Of a stretch of DNA of 64,000 nucleotides, positions 63,829 through 64,000 are shown piece after piece. Both the position numbers and the translations under genes were made by a program. The notes under the pieces are model-generated. The model was given only the letters and a program-made list of their open reading frames with translations. It was not told the DNA's origin and ran no database searches. Numbering within the stretch: position 1 is the stretch's first letter; every line of letters starts with the position of its first letter. The stretch comes from Desmospora profundinema (GTDB taxonomy: Bacteria; Bacillota; Bacilli; Thermoactinomycetales; DSM-45169), in the NCBI RefSeq assembly GCF_031454155.1, contig NZ_JAVDQG010000005.1:62001-126000 (forward strand). The letters run 5' to 3'.

Positions 63829-64000
63829 TCATTTCCACGCCTGGACAAGCCGTTTAACAGCATCGGGAATATGTTCAATCGGCACTCCACCGTAATCCAT
63901 CAACAAAACCGGTTTTTTTCCTACAGAATGATTGGTCCAATAATGAGAAGTCGGATATACTTTGACACCATGTAGCCGCGCTTTCTCCAGCCACTCATGC
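63829..64000 (-). CDS. C-terminus of a MocR-type (GntR/aminotransferase) regulator, partial
   Basis: The last 56 residues of a gene running off the right edge. They read WLEKARLHGVKVYPTSHYW, then PVLLMDYGGVPIEHI, and end DAVKRLVQAWK. The GVxVYPTSxYW and LLMxYGGxxxxxIxxAVxxL pattern is that of the C-terminal aminotransferase domain in MocR/PdxR-type regulators. Only the tail is available, so a plain class I aminotransferase cannot be excluded. The 240 nt between its stop and marR show no clear terminator. Confidence 0.55.
   Translation of the reverse strand, partial: HEWLEKARLHGVKVYPTSHYWTNHSVGKKPVLLMDYGGVPIEHIPDAVKRLVQAWK

Overview
The window is about 55% G+C by eye and carries a Bacillales-type chromosome core. 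Sporulation genes (spoIIB, spoVID, ysxE, gerM, lonB), MreBCD/MinCD, ComC-type prepilin peptidase and a B. subtilis-like gene order point to an endospore-forming Firmicute. A thermoactinomycete (Thermoactinomycetaceae) is my best guess from G+C, the hopene/sporulenol cyclase and the FemX-type gene; this is inference, not a database result.

Layout. (1) 1-6464, plus strand: an NRPS-independent siderophore (NIS) cluster, cut by the left edge. It holds an IucA-like synthetase, an IucB-like acyltransferase, an IucD-like monooxygenase, an IucC-like synthetase and an MFS transporter, closed by a terminator. (2) 6478-14215, minus strand: comC-spoIIB-maf-radC-mreBCD-minCD, the division/shape cluster in B. 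subtilis order. (3) 14239-22451: an accessory block between comC and folC, with a squalene-hopene/sporulenol-type cyclase, EcsAB-type ABC transporter, SCO copper chaperone, betaine (BCCT) transporter and murC. (4) 22524-37687, minus strand: hemA-hemX-hemC-hemD-hemB-(hypothetical)-hemL-spoVID-ysxE-small gene-valS-folC. valS has a T-box leader and a strong sigma-A-type promoter. (5) 37908-44795: inserted modules, namely a NitT/TauT-type ABC importer, a NarL-type two-component system, a LiaI-like membrane protein and methionine aminopeptidase. (6) 44870-56906, minus strand: tig-clpP-clpX-femX-alr-like-lonB-lonA-engB-ddl (protein quality control plus cell wall). (7) 57041-58045: a rearranged IS200/IS605 tnpB remnant. 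(8) 58127-58551, minus strand: a tRNA-Arg(UCU) gene whose anticodon loop is interrupted by a 348-nt group I intron. (9) 58664-64000, minus strand: MocR-like regulator (partial)-marR-murI-gerM-rph-rdgB-ysnB, again in B. subtilis order.

How it works together. The heme operon turns glutamyl-tRNA into uroporphyrinogen III. The cell-wall genes (murI, alr-like, femX, ddl, murC, mreBCD) supply and position peptidoglycan synthesis. ClpXP, LonA, LonB and trigger factor handle protein quality. The siderophore cluster supplies the iron that heme synthesis consumes.

The most unusual item is the intron-containing tRNA-Arg(UCU). Exon pairing restores a normal tRNA, and the intron carries recognisable P/Q/R/S core elements, including the near-invariant S sequence. 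Several start codons below were moved downstream from the longest open frame on ribosome-binding-site or homology grounds; each case is stated.
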